NCBI RefSeq assembly: GCF_025421775.1
Contig: NZ_JAOEFX010000009.1
Coordinates: forward strand, 124,001-188,000
DNA length: 64,000 nucleotides
Direction: 5' to 3'
Source of the DNA: Paenarthrobacter aurescens
GTDB taxonomy: Bacteria > Actinomycetota > Actinomycetes > Actinomycetales > Micrococcaceae
Part shown: piece after piece, positions 41,575 through 49,010 of the stretch
Numbering within the stretch: position 1 is the stretch's first letter
Layout of the letters: each line of letters opens with the position of its first letter
Program-made: the position numbers and the translations under genes
Notes under the pieces: generated by a model
Seen by the model: the letters and a program-made list of their open reading frames with translations, nothing else
Databases searched by the model: none
What the model was told of the DNA's origin: nothing

Positions 41575-42338
41575 TGACTACCGCCATGGTGGAAGCCCGG
41601 GGAGTCCGGAAGAACTTCGGCGTTATCGAAATCCTGAAAGGCATTGACCTTAGGGTCGAAAAGGGCTCGGTGACCTGCCTGATCGGCCCGTCCGGTTCCG
41701 GCAAGACCACGTTCCTGCGGTGCATCAACCATCTGGAAAAGGTTGACGCAGGCCGCCTGTATGTTGACGAGCACCTGGTGGGCTACGCAGAGCGCAACGG
41801 GAAGCTCTACGAAATGAAGGAACGCCAAACTGCGCGTTCACGGCTCAACGCGGGCATGGTATTCCAACGCTTCAACCTCTTCCCGCACATGACCGTGCTG
41901 GAGAACATCATCGAGGCGCCCGTGCACGTGCTCGGCCGGCCCCGGCGCGAGGTTGTTGTGGAAGCCCAAGCCCTGCTTGACCGGGTGGGCCTGGGCAACC
42001 GCGGACACTCCTATCCCCAAGAGCTTTCCGGCGGACAGCAGCAGCGCATCGCGATCGCCAGGGCGCTGGCCATGAAGCCCAAGCTGATGCTCTTCGACGA
42101 GCCAACTTCCGCGCTTGACCCCGAATTGGTAGGCGAAGTCCTGGACGTGATGAAGTCCTTGGCCGAGGCCGGAATGACCATGGTTGTGGTCACGCACGAA
42201 CTCGGCTTCGCCCGGCAGGTGGCCGACCAGGTGGTCTTCATGGACGGGGGAGTGGTGGTCGAAAGCGGCCCGCCCGAGGAAGTCCTGGACAACCCCCGGC
42301 AGGAACGCACCAAAGCGTTCCTCTCGAAGGTCCTTTAG
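41571..42338 (+). CDS. ABC transporter ATP-binding protein, polar amino acid family
   Basis: 255 residues with Walker A (GPSGSGKTT), Q-loop (GMVFQRFNLFPHMT), signature (LSGGQQQRIAIARAL), Walker B (LMLFDEPTSALDPE) and H-loop (VVVTHE), all intact. It energises uptake with the permease and binding protein encoded upstream. ATGATG start overlaps the permease stop; the first ATG (41571) or second (41574) may be used. Confidence 0.93.
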   Translation: MMTTAMVEARGVRKNFGVIEILKGIDLRVEKGSVTCLIGPSGSGKTTFLRCINHLEKVDAGRLYVDEHLVGYAERNGKLYEMKERQTARSRLNAGMVFQRFNLFPHMTVLENIIEAPVHVLGRPRREVVVEAQALLDRVGLGNRGHSYPQELSGGQQQRIAIARALAMKPKLMLFDEPTSALDPELVGEVLDVMKSLAEAGMTMVVVTHELGFARQVADQVVFMDGGVVVESGPPEEVLDNPRQERTKAFLSKVL

Positions 42339-42370
42339 CCACTCTTTTCAACAGCAACGAAAGGCACTAC

Positions 42371-42751
42371 ATGTCCCGCCTCCAAGTCGCAACAGACCTG
42401 GCACCCAGCCCTGCCGGCCCCTACTCACAGGCCATTGTGGCCAACGGATTCCTGTACACCGCGGGCCAAACGCCGCACGACCCCATCACGGACGAGCGTG
42501 TTGGGATCACGATCGAGGAACAAACCATCCAGGCCATGAAGAACCTGGGTGAGGTCCTGGGTGCCCACGGTCTGGACTTTTCCCACGTGGTCAAAGCGAC
42601 CGTGCACCTCCACCACCCGGGGCGCGACTTTGATGGCTTCAACGCCATCTATGAAAAGTACGTCGTGGCCCCTTACCCGGCGCGGACCACCGTTGGTTCG
42701 TTCCTGGGCGACTTCCTGGTGGAGATCGACGTGGTCGCGGCCATCCCGTAA
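42371..42751 (+). CDS. RidA-family imine/enamine deaminase
   Basis: 126 residues of the YjgF/YER057c/UK114 family with the key arginine R105 in YPARTTVG. RidA proteins hydrolyse reactive 2-imino or enamine acids released by amino-acid-handling flavin or PLP enzymes. Its position as last gene of the operon suggests that the oxidase or a downstream step makes such an imine. GAAAGG precedes the ATG. Followed by a weak terminator-like element. Confidence 0.88.
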   Translation: MSRLQVATDLAPSPAGPYSQAIVANGFLYTAGQTPHDPITDERVGITIEEQTIQAMKNLGEVLGAHGLDFSHVVKATVHLHHPGRDFDGFNAIYEKYVVAPYPARTTVGSFLGDFLVEIDVVAAIP

Positions 42752-42788
42752 CAAACGCCCCGCAAGAACGTCCCAAGACCTTTCTCGC

Positions 42789-42838
42789 GGCCCCGTCCGG
42801 TGCATGTTACAGCGCATTGGGCGGGGCCTTCCTTGACT
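42789..42838 (+). terminator. Weak terminator-like repeat after the RidA gene
   Basis: GGCCCCG (42789-42795) and CGGGGCC (42832-42838) can pair around a 36-nt loop and are followed by TTCCTTG. The loop is long, so support is modest. Confidence 0.35.
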
Positions 42839-42913
42839 GCGCCCACAACACGGCCGCATCACGTCGATCCCTGCAGCTCCGGCCAGGCTTGTCCATCCCT
42901 TGAAAGGCCCGTT

Positions 42914-43768
42914 ATGTCAGTGCAAAATATGCCCTGCCCAAACCGCGGTGACCCCGCTGCCGCAGAACCACTGAGCGACCAACAGTTGCTGGCGATGGTG
43001 CGGGGAGGCGATGTTGCCGCCTTTGGTGAACTGTTCATCCGGTACCGGCGGGTGGGAGGTTTCGTGGCCCGCACGGAATCAAACAACTCGAGTGACGCCG
43101 CGGACATAGTGGGTGAAGCGTTTGCCGCCGTCTTCCAGGCGATCATCAAGGGCGGGGGTCCTGTGGAGTCATTCCGGCCCTACCTCCTGACCACCATCCG
43201 CAGGATGGCCCACCGGAAGAACCAGACGTCCGCCAGGCTGGTCCTCATTGACTCCAGCGCGGTGGATGCCCTGGCCTTTGCCGGTGACGATCACGTGCTG
43301 GGGACCCACGAGAGCTCCATTTTGGTGCACGCGTTCCGGGAACTTCCCCGGCGCTGGCAGGATGTGCTCTGGTATGTGGACGTTGAGGGCCTCAAGCCGG
43401 CACAAGCCGGCCCGTTGCTGGGGCTGACCCCGAATGCCGTGTCCTCCTTGGCCATGCGTGCACGCGAGGGGCTCCGGCAAAGGTACCTGCAGAAGCATGT
43501 GGGCGAGCCCACCATCCGGTCCTGCGCACTCTATCTGAAGCATTTCGGCAGGTATGTCCGCAACGGTTTGAGCAGAAATGCGCAGGCCAGAATAAGGCGC
43601 CACACGGATCAATGCCACCATTGTTCAGCCGTCCTGGCGGAACTCCGGGAGATTCAGGCTTCCATGGGCGCCAAGGCCAGCCAGTCTCAGGCGGCGTCCT
43701 TGTCCGGGGCGACTGATGTCTGTCCTGCCACCGCTTCGTCTCCGACCGGCGCCGTTCCGGACGCCTGA
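42914..43768 (+). CDS. ECF sigma factor with C-terminal zinc-finger, no membrane region
   Basis: 284 residues. Sigma region 2 (about 30-105) and region 4 (about 130-190; LGLTPNAVSSLAMRAREGLR) are followed by a zinc-binding anti-sigma-like motif (R-S-C-A, then HTDQCHHC, H-x3-C-x2-C). It is a close homologue of the protein at 2561-4288, sharing the VLWYVD-EGLKPA block, but stops about 40 residues after the zinc motif and has neither membrane segment nor extracytoplasmic domain. GAAAGG lies 7 nt before ATG 42914. Its 3' end overlaps the convergent unknown gene by 82 bp. Confidence 0.85.
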   Translation: MSVQNMPCPNRGDPAAAEPLSDQQLLAMVRGGDVAAFGELFIRYRRVGGFVARTESNNSSDAADIVGEAFAAVFQAIIKGGGPVESFRPYLLTTIRRMAHRKNQTSARLVLIDSSAVDALAFAGDDHVLGTHESSILVHAFRELPRRWQDVLWYVDVEGLKPAQAGPLLGLTPNAVSSLAMRAREGLRQRYLQKHVGEPTIRSCALYLKHFGRYVRNGLSRNAQARIRRHTDQCHHCSAVLAELREIQASMGAKASQSQAASLSGATDVCPATASSPTGAVPDA

Positions 43769-44094
43769 TTCCCCGCCGAACGTCGACGCTCCAACTCGCA
43801 GTTGATGAGGTCCAGCAGCGCCTGCGCTGGTTCGGATAAGTGATGCGTGTCCGGTGACCCGAGTTGGTCGCAATGGATCAGTACGTGGCGGATACGTTCC
43901 AGCTCCCGAGACGGCACCAACGGCCAGCGGTGGAACAGTTGACGGACTGCGATCGCTCCGAGGAGGGCATCGGGCTTGTTTGCCACGCCATGGTTGCCGT
44001 GTTGAGCGGCTGCCCGTCGCCTGGCGATGGTGGCCGCCGAGAGCGCGACGCCATGGGCCATGAGATTCTCGGCCTTGAGTGAATTCGGGGCCAT
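43687..44094 (-). CDS. Helical protein of unknown function
   Basis: 135 residues, mostly helical and charged up to about residue 105, then a disordered Ala/Gly/Thr tail. Contains LFHRWPLVPSRELERIRHVL and ALLDLINCELERRR. No family recognised. GGAGG at 5-6 nt supports ATG 44094, and a clear promoter (TTGACA-17-TGTAAG) with an operator-like palindrome lies upstream. Its 3' 82 bp are antisense to the end of the sigma-factor gene, so the two genes cannot be transcribed fully at once without collision. Possible partner or regulator of that sigma factor, by position only. Confidence 0.6.
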   Translation of the reverse strand: MAPNSLKAENLMAHGVALSAATIARRRAAAQHGNHGVANKPDALLGAIAVRQLFHRWPLVPSRELERIRHVLIHCDQLGSPDTHHLSEPAQALLDLINCELERRRSAGNQASGTAPVGDEAVAGQTSVAPDKDAA

Positions 44095-44147
44095 GGGGAC
44101 CTCCCCGGGTAGGGCGAAGGAAGCCGTATGCCTGACTTTGAAATTAG

Positions 44148-44176
44148 CTTACAGAATGTGACTTATGTCATGTCAA
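44148..44176 (-). promoter_or_regulatory. Consensus-like promoter with internal palindrome
   Basis: Minus strand -35 TTGACA (44176-44171) and -10 TGTAAG (44153-44148) have a 17-bp spacer. The spacer contains TGAC-TTAT-GTCA (44159-44170), a perfect short inverted repeat in the right place for a repressor. It drives the unknown gene starting at 44094. This is one of the few exact -35 hexamers in the window. Confidence 0.65.
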
Positions 44177-44216
44177 TATTAAGGCGGAATATCCGCCGCG
44201 CCGTACTAAAGATGCG

Positions 44217-44247
44217 GGCGCCGCCACCCGGACAGGGTGGCGGCGCC
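44217..44247. terminator. Terminator hairpin after the DHA2 transporter gene
   Basis: GGCGCCGCCACCC (44217-44229) and GGGTGGCGGCGCC (44235-44247) are perfect complements with a 5-nt loop, ending 7 bp before the transporter stop codon at 44254. A second, smaller palindrome GGCGGA-ATA-TCCGCC is at 44183-44197. Confidence 0.7.
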
Positions 44248-44253
44248 GGTCGT

Positions 44254-45756
44254 TCAGCCCAAGTGAACGTGCGGGGTATCGCTTGTTCCGCTGAAGCTCT
44301 TGCGGTCGATCCTGATCAGGAGAAGTGCGAGTGGGGTTATCAAAACCGCCACTCCGGCCGCCCAAAGGAACACCATTGAATAGCCCGAGGTCAGCGCCGC
44401 AAGGGGTCCGCCGCCAGCCGCCGTAGTGGTCGCTGCCGCGGTGGTAGCAGCCGCGATGGCACTGAAGAGTGCGATGCCCAGCGATCCGCCGATCTGCTGC
44501 GAAGCGTTGACCAGGGCGCTGGCCACCCCGGCGTCGTCCTTGTCCACTCCGAAGAGGGCCAGGTTCTGCATGGGGACGAAGACCAGGCCCAACCCGATGC
44601 CCATGAGGATCAACGCAGGCAGCATGTTCACCGCGTACGTCCCGTCCGGCGTGACCTGAGTGAGCCACAGCATGGCTGCGGCCATGAAGACCGGACCCAC
44701 TGCGCTGGGGACCTTGGCGCCCAGCCGGGGCAGGTTCTTCGCCGCAACGCCCGCCGTGACGATCAGCACCACCGTCATGGGCAGGGACGCGATTCCGGCC
44801 GCGAACGGGGCGAAGCCCAGAACGATCTGGAGGTAGAAGTTGATGAACAGGATGCCGCCGATCAGCACTGCTCCGGCGAGGAAGGACGCCAGGAACGCGG
44901 CGGCGCGGTTGCGCTCGGTGGCGACGCGCAGCGGAAGTAGTGGGTTCTGGACCTTGCGTTCGACGGCGACGAAAAGTACCAGCAGCAGCGCACCTGCCGC
45001 AATGAAGCCCCACGATTCCACCGCACCCCAGCCGTGTTCGGCGTTGGCGAAGCCGTAGACCAAAGAGCCCAGGCCCAAGGCGGCAAGAACGACGCCGGGC
45101 CAGTCGTATTTGGTGGAGCCTCCCGCTTTGCTTTCGCCCACCAAAATCCACACACCGATCAGCGCGAAGACCGCGATGGGTACGTTGACGAAGAAGCACC
45201 ACCGCCACGAGACAAACTCGGTGAGGAAGCCGCCCAGCAGAACTCCCGCCGCTGCGCCGACGCCGCTGATGGAGCCGAAGATGGCGAAGGCGGTGCCGCG
45301 GTCCTTGCCGCCGGGGAAGGCCACCGTCAGGAGTGCCAGGGCCGCCGGCGCGAGGAGGGCGGCGAAGATGCCCTGAAGTGCGCGGGCTCCGATGAGTTCC
45401 CAGGGCTGCTGGGCCAATCCGCCGATGAGTGATGCCGCCGCGAAGCCCGCTGAGGCCGTGATGAAGGTCCGCTTCCGTCCCCAGAAATCGGAGATCCGCC
45501 CGCCCAGGAGGAGGAAGGCGCCGAAGACGAGGGCGTACGCGGTGACCACCCAGGAGCGGGTGGAATCGCTGATGCCCATTTCCAGTTGGAGGCGGGGGAG
45601 TGCCAGGTTCACGATGGTGCCATCCAGGACCACCATGAACTGGGCGAGGGCCAGGAAGGGTAGGGCCCGCCAGCCGATGTTGCCTTTACCGCCCGGTGGG
45701 GCTGGTGTGTTTGCTTGGGCTTGTCCGCCCGATGTCTCCAGTAGTTGCGATGCCAC
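44254..45756 (-). CDS. MFS multidrug efflux transporter, DHA2 (14-helix) family
   Basis: 500 residues with 14 predicted membrane segments. Markers are LDGTIVNLALP in segment 1, the GRISDFWGRKR loop (motif A) and the antiporter motif region GAAAGVLLGGFLTE in segment 5. It probably exports a toxic compound by proton antiport. Start GTG 45756, weak ribosome site. The MarR gene is upstream on the same strand and the 87-bp space between them carries a symmetric AT-rich site, so this is a typical MarR-controlled efflux gene. Confidence 0.88.
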   Translation of the reverse strand: MASQLLETSGGQAQANTPAPPGGKGNIGWRALPFLALAQFMVVLDGTIVNLALPRLQLEMGISDSTRSWVVTAYALVFGAFLLLGGRISDFWGRKRTFITASAGFAAASLIGGLAQQPWELIGARALQGIFAALLAPAALALLTVAFPGGKDRGTAFAIFGSISGVGAAAGVLLGGFLTEFVSWRWCFFVNVPIAVFALIGVWILVGESKAGGSTKYDWPGVVLAALGLGSLVYGFANAEHGWGAVESWGFIAAGALLLVLFVAVERKVQNPLLPLRVATERNRAAAFLASFLAGAVLIGGILFINFYLQIVLGFAPFAAGIASLPMTVVLIVTAGVAAKNLPRLGAKVPSAVGPVFMAAAMLWLTQVTPDGTYAVNMLPALILMGIGLGLVFVPMQNLALFGVDKDDAGVASALVNASQQIGGSLGIALFSAIAAATTAAATTTAAGGGPLAALTSGYSMVFLWAAGVAVLITPLALLLIRIDRKSFSGTSDTPHVHLG

Positions 45757-45783
45757 GCGTCACCCATTCTTGAAAGTAGTAAT

Positions 45784-45801
45784 ACTTATAAAAGTATAAG
45801 T
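45784..45801. promoter_or_regulatory. MarR-type operator ACTTATA-N4-TATAAGT
   Basis: Perfect 7-bp arms with a 4-bp spacer. On the minus strand TTAAGT and TATTAC, 17 bp apart, could be the -35 and -10 of the efflux gene, with the palindrome between them. It is the only strongly AT-rich segment in the region. Confidence 0.65.
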
Positions 45802-45843
45802 ACTTAAGGTGGCGGGCGTAAGCCCGGATCAGGGTGACGTGCC

Positions 45844-46335
45844 TTACGTGTTCCTGGGCTGCGGAAGCTTGGGGTGCGCCGGGTCCATCTCAGGTTCTGA
45901 AAGGAACGAAGCCAACCGCTGCAGCGCCGGAAGGCTGGCCGCGATCTGCTCGCGCTCTTCGGGAAGCAGGCGGGCGCTCGCCGCGATGATGGCGTCAGCC
46001 CAACCATTCTCCAGGAGCGCCTTGATCCGTCTGGATTCGTCCGTGGGGTGGAGGGAAACGTAGCGCTTGTCTGAGGCATCCTTGACACGTGTAACCAGGC
46101 CGGCAGCCACGAGCTCGCGCAACTGGGAACTGATGTTGCTCAACTGCCGCCCAAGTCTGGCCGCCACCTCGGCAACGGTGACACCAGGATGGCTTTCAAC
46201 AACGCGAAGGATTTCCAGCACACCATTCGAGATGGGGCGGAGGCCGGTCTCATTCAGTGACTTGCGGCGAATGTCGGACGAGATATCAATCATGCAGACG
46301 GCCAACGCCACATGGTCCACTGGCTTTTCTCCCAT
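45844..46335 (-). CDS. MarR-family regulator
   Basis: 163 residues with a winged helix: VTVAEVAARLGRQLSNISSQ is the recognition part and VTRVKDASDKRYVSLHPT the wing with its conserved D-x-R. Probably represses the efflux gene downstream and is released by its substrate. The stop is 87 bp upstream of the transporter's start. Its own promoter is not obvious. Confidence 0.85.
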   Translation of the reverse strand: MGEKPVDHVALAVCMIDISSDIRRKSLNETGLRPISNGVLEILRVVESHPGVTVAEVAARLGRQLSNISSQLRELVAAGLVTRVKDASDKRYVSLHPTDESRRIKALLENGWADAIIAASARLLPEEREQIAASLPALQRLASFLSEPEMDPAHPKLPQPRNT

Positions 46336-46497
46336 CCGTCAAGCATAGGGGGGTGCCTCGCCACCTGGACGGTGTTGTCCCTTCGGGCGGGATGTACGAA
46401 TCGGGCGGACAGGGAGCGCAGCGGGTTCATAAAAGAGTCCCGAACCTACGTCTCGGTGTACCGGCTGACTAAGCGCTGAGGCCAAAGCCGTTGCTGA

Positions 46498-46896
46498 TTA
46501 TTTCTCTGTCTGAGCGAACAAACGTCGCATCCCTCCACGCGCCAGCATCAGCACGACGATAAGGGCGGTCACCGCGAAGAAGCCGCCGAGTTGCACGGCG
46601 TCGCCGAACACGAAGGCAACAAGCTCAAGAACCACGAACTTGCTTCCCGGCATGACAAGCAGCAGCGCAACAACGCTTATCACGCGGACCGCCACGGTGG
46701 TCTGTTCACTGCGGATTCGGCCAACGATGCTTCTCTTGGCCAGTAGCACTGCCTCAAGCACAACCTTGAGCAGGATGGCAGTCAGAAGCGCCAACAGGAA
46801 AGACTCGGAAATAACGGCGGGAAACAGTTGGATGAACACGCCCAACACCACAAGGTAGACGAACACATCTACTAGATCGATGGGACGCAGCCGCAT
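46498..46896 (-). CDS. Small membrane protein of unknown function
   Basis: 132 residues with four hydrophobic helices: about 8-28, 32-55, 70-90 and 98-118, with a basic loop (AKRSIVGRIRSEQ) in the middle. No recognised family. It stands alone, divergent from the lipoprotein gene by 75 bp. The 160 bp on its 3' side hold no feature I can name. Confidence 0.65.
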   Translation of the reverse strand: MRLRPIDLVDVFVYLVVLGVFIQLFPAVISESFLLALLTAILLKVVLEAVLLAKRSIVGRIRSEQTTVAVRVISVVALLLVMPGSKFVVLELVAFVFGDAVQLGGFFAVTALIVVLMLARGGMRRLFAQTEK

Positions 46897-46959
46897 CCGG
46901 TGAGCGTATCAATCCCGGCATCGGTGGGCTAGGGGGAAGGTTGCCCCATGCTCGATTGC

Positions 46960-46965
46960 TAGGCT
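46960..46965 (+). promoter_or_regulatory. Leaderless -10 box (TAGGCT) for the lipoprotein gene
   Basis: TAGGCT, 6 nt, then ATG 46972, with no Shine-Dalgarno sequence. Matches the box at 31541 exactly, including the preceding C. Confidence 0.5.
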
Positions 46966-46971
46966 GGACTC

Positions 46972-47307
46972 ATGACCCGTCGACTTGCAGCCCTGTCCGC
47001 CGTCCCCGTTTTGCTGCTGCTCGTCGGCTGCGGAGCCGTTGAGGAAGCAGCCGGAAACGCTGCAAGTGAGGCCGCGTCAAAGGTTGCCACCGCAGCCGCA
47101 GACGAAGTGACCAAGCAAATCTGCGCAGTTGTCCAGGATGGCTTGGTGGGCGTCGAAGACAAGCAGGTACTCGCTGGCCTGGTGACAGCCGCCGATGCCG
47201 CAGGCGTCCCCTCCGACATCACCACGCCCCTCCGCCAGATCGCCGACGCCGGCGACCAAGTACCGGCCGAGTCCGTTCAAGCATTGAAGGATGCTTGCCC
47301 GGCATAG
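46972..47307 (+). CDS. Small alanine-rich lipoprotein
   Basis: 111 residues. A signal peptide (MTRRLAALSAVPVLLLLVGC) ends in the lipobox LVGC at residue 20. The mature part is Ala/Glu-rich and helical with two cysteines (KQICAVV and KDACPA) that could form a disulfide. Exported and lipid-anchored by prediction; function unknown. Leaderless by its promoter. Converges on the HNH endonuclease gene with 24 bp between stops. Confidence 0.7.
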   Translation: MTRRLAALSAVPVLLLLVGCGAVEEAAGNAASEAASKVATAAADEVTKQICAVVQDGLVGVEDKQVLAGLVTAADAAGVPSDITTPLRQIADAGDQVPAESVQALKDACPA

Positions 47308-47331
47308 CAGCTGTTGCGACGCCACTGTGCA

Positions 47332-48885
47332 TTAAGTCTGCCGGGCATGCTGCAGTTCTGGCTCCCGGGGACGTTCCGACGCGGGCGGCCTGACCGGCGG
47401 CGCAGGTGATGAAGCGTTCTCGTGGCCAGGCAGTCGCGGCGGTTTCGACCGGTAGAGGTGCCCGGTAGGGGTTCGGACTTCCATGGTGTGCGTTTGGCCG
47501 TGCTGCACACTGGCGCTCCACCCGGGGTTTTCCTTGGTATGGTTGCACGCTTCGCACAGCCCAGCGCCATTGTTCAGGGTGGTGGTCCCGCCATCGTGCC
47601 ACGGGACCACGTGGTCCATATGCCTAATGGGCGCATCGCAGTACGGGGTTCGGCAGGTATCGTCCCGGACCTCGATGAAGCGACGTAATCGTTGGGGGAA
47701 GATCCTCGCTTTGGAGTCCATGGTCAGGAGTTCGCCGCTTCCCGGAGCGGTGTATAGCCGCCGGATCATCACTCGGAAGTCTTGGTGCTCCCTGGTTTCC
47801 GCATCTTGGTGGCTCTGGCCCGTGGACTCGGCGGGCGTTGCATGCGCGCGCGTCCGCTTGTAGCCGTCGCGTGATGTAGACCCAGCCTGCGCCACAGCTT
47901 GCGCGTCGGGCCTGGTAGTTCCAGCCTGTCCCTCAGGCTTGGCGGGGCCGTCGGTCAGGAGAACTCTTGCCCATTCTGCAGGGACGATTCCGTACCCCTG
48001 GAGCCGGGCCGGTTCGCTGTCGCCTTGGAAGAGGGTCCGGTCGGTCATGACGAGTTGAACGTCGATCCCAGAGATTCCACCAGGCGTTCCAGTGACGTGT
48101 TCGACCAGAGTGTCTGCCATGACCTGTCCGCGGGGCCGGGCATCACCGCTGGAGCGGGCCGAGTCAGCTGCCCGCGTGAGCGCAGCATAGGCAGCCACAC
48201 CCTGCGCGACCGGAAGGAGGGCGGTCAGGTAGGTCATGGTGTCCGGTGCCGGGCGCAGGCTTACTGTCCGTTCGGTGGCGGCGTGGCTGGCACGTTGGGC
48301 AACCGAGCGCGGATCACGCCGGTAGGCGGCGGCTTTAGCGGCGGCGATGATCGCCCGATCACCTTTCCCGGCGAGACCTCCGGTGTCGGGGGCGAGTTCC
48401 TCATCCACCGCGCAGCGGTCCTCAACGCTCAAGCATGCTGTTTCCTTCACCAACAGCGTCGCCCGCCATTCGTTGAGCTGACCTGATTCCAGCGCGGCCA
48501 AAGTCCTTGGCATCTCCGTCACCAACGCCTTCGCAAACCCCAAAAGCCGGGAGCCGCGGTTCGGGGATTCCCGCCGGGCCAACGCAACCTGCGCCCCGAC
48601 ACCCTGGCCCTGCTCGGACGAGGGGACGCCTGCTGTCTCTTGCTCGCGGCGTTGGGCGAGGTCGAAGGCCACCGCTGCCCTGGCTTGAAGGCCGGCAATG
48701 GCGGACTTCAGCTCTTCCAGCCCGCGGATCTGGTCGATCAGCTTGCCGCCGGCGGTACCGAGACGAACGTCACCCAAGAGTGTCATGAGATCGGAAACGC
48801 TGGGTGCCGAGTACCCGGACGGTAGCCCCGCACCAAGGGCAGGCCCAACCACCGCCCTCGCCTGACCGCCCCGAATCTGCTCCAT
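47332..48885 (-). CDS. DUF222 / HNH endonuclease-domain protein (13E12-repeat type)
   Basis: 517 residues from ATG 48885 (ATG/GTG 48909 is the alternative). A long helical DUF222 domain (about 30-330) precedes a C-terminal HNH nuclease domain with DDTCRTPYCDAPIRHMDHVV and NNGAGLCEACNHTKEN, where the two C-x-C/C-x2-C sites bind zinc and the first D/H pair is catalytic. Such genes occur in many copies in actinobacterial genomes; some are linked to mobile or group II intron-like sequences, but the cellular role is not established. No mobile-element borders are visible here. Confidence 0.85.
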   Translation of the reverse strand: MEQIRGGQARAVVGPALGAGLPSGYSAPSVSDLMTLLGDVRLGTAGGKLIDQIRGLEELKSAIAGLQARAAVAFDLAQRREQETAGVPSSEQGQGVGAQVALARRESPNRGSRLLGFAKALVTEMPRTLAALESGQLNEWRATLLVKETACLSVEDRCAVDEELAPDTGGLAGKGDRAIIAAAKAAAYRRDPRSVAQRASHAATERTVSLRPAPDTMTYLTALLPVAQGVAAYAALTRAADSARSSGDARPRGQVMADTLVEHVTGTPGGISGIDVQLVMTDRTLFQGDSEPARLQGYGIVPAEWARVLLTDGPAKPEGQAGTTRPDAQAVAQAGSTSRDGYKRTRAHATPAESTGQSHQDAETREHQDFRVMIRRLYTAPGSGELLTMDSKARIFPQRLRRFIEVRDDTCRTPYCDAPIRHMDHVVPWHDGGTTTLNNGAGLCEACNHTKENPGWSASVQHGQTHTMEVRTPTGHLYRSKPPRLPGHENASSPAPPVRPPASERPREPELQHARQT

Positions 48886-48950
48886 ACCGCCAACTCTTCC
48901 AGCCGGCACTGGCCAGCATCAGGTCTGACTTGCCCTATGTGGAAAAGTCG

Positions 48951-49010
48951 GTGGCCCGCCTACCGGTGGCCCGCCTAGCAGTGGCCCGCCTACCGGTGGC
49001 CCGCCTACCG
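48951..49010. repeat. 15-bp tandem repeat (4 copies) at the 3' end of the TspO-like gene
   Basis: GTGGCCCGCCTACCG is repeated at 48951, 48966, 48981 and 48996; the second copy ends AGCA instead of ACCG. The last copy includes the stop codon of the TspO-like gene. Since 15 is a multiple of 3, each unit presents TAG in that reading frame. Confidence 0.9.

Noticed and set aside
47332..48885. Mobile element carried by the DUF222/HNH gene
   Set aside because: No terminal repeats, target duplication, reverse transcriptase or transposase near it; the nuclease alone is not enough.
48951..49010. Possible CRISPR array
   Set aside because: The units are 15 bp, contiguous, and have no spacers, and no cas gene is near.
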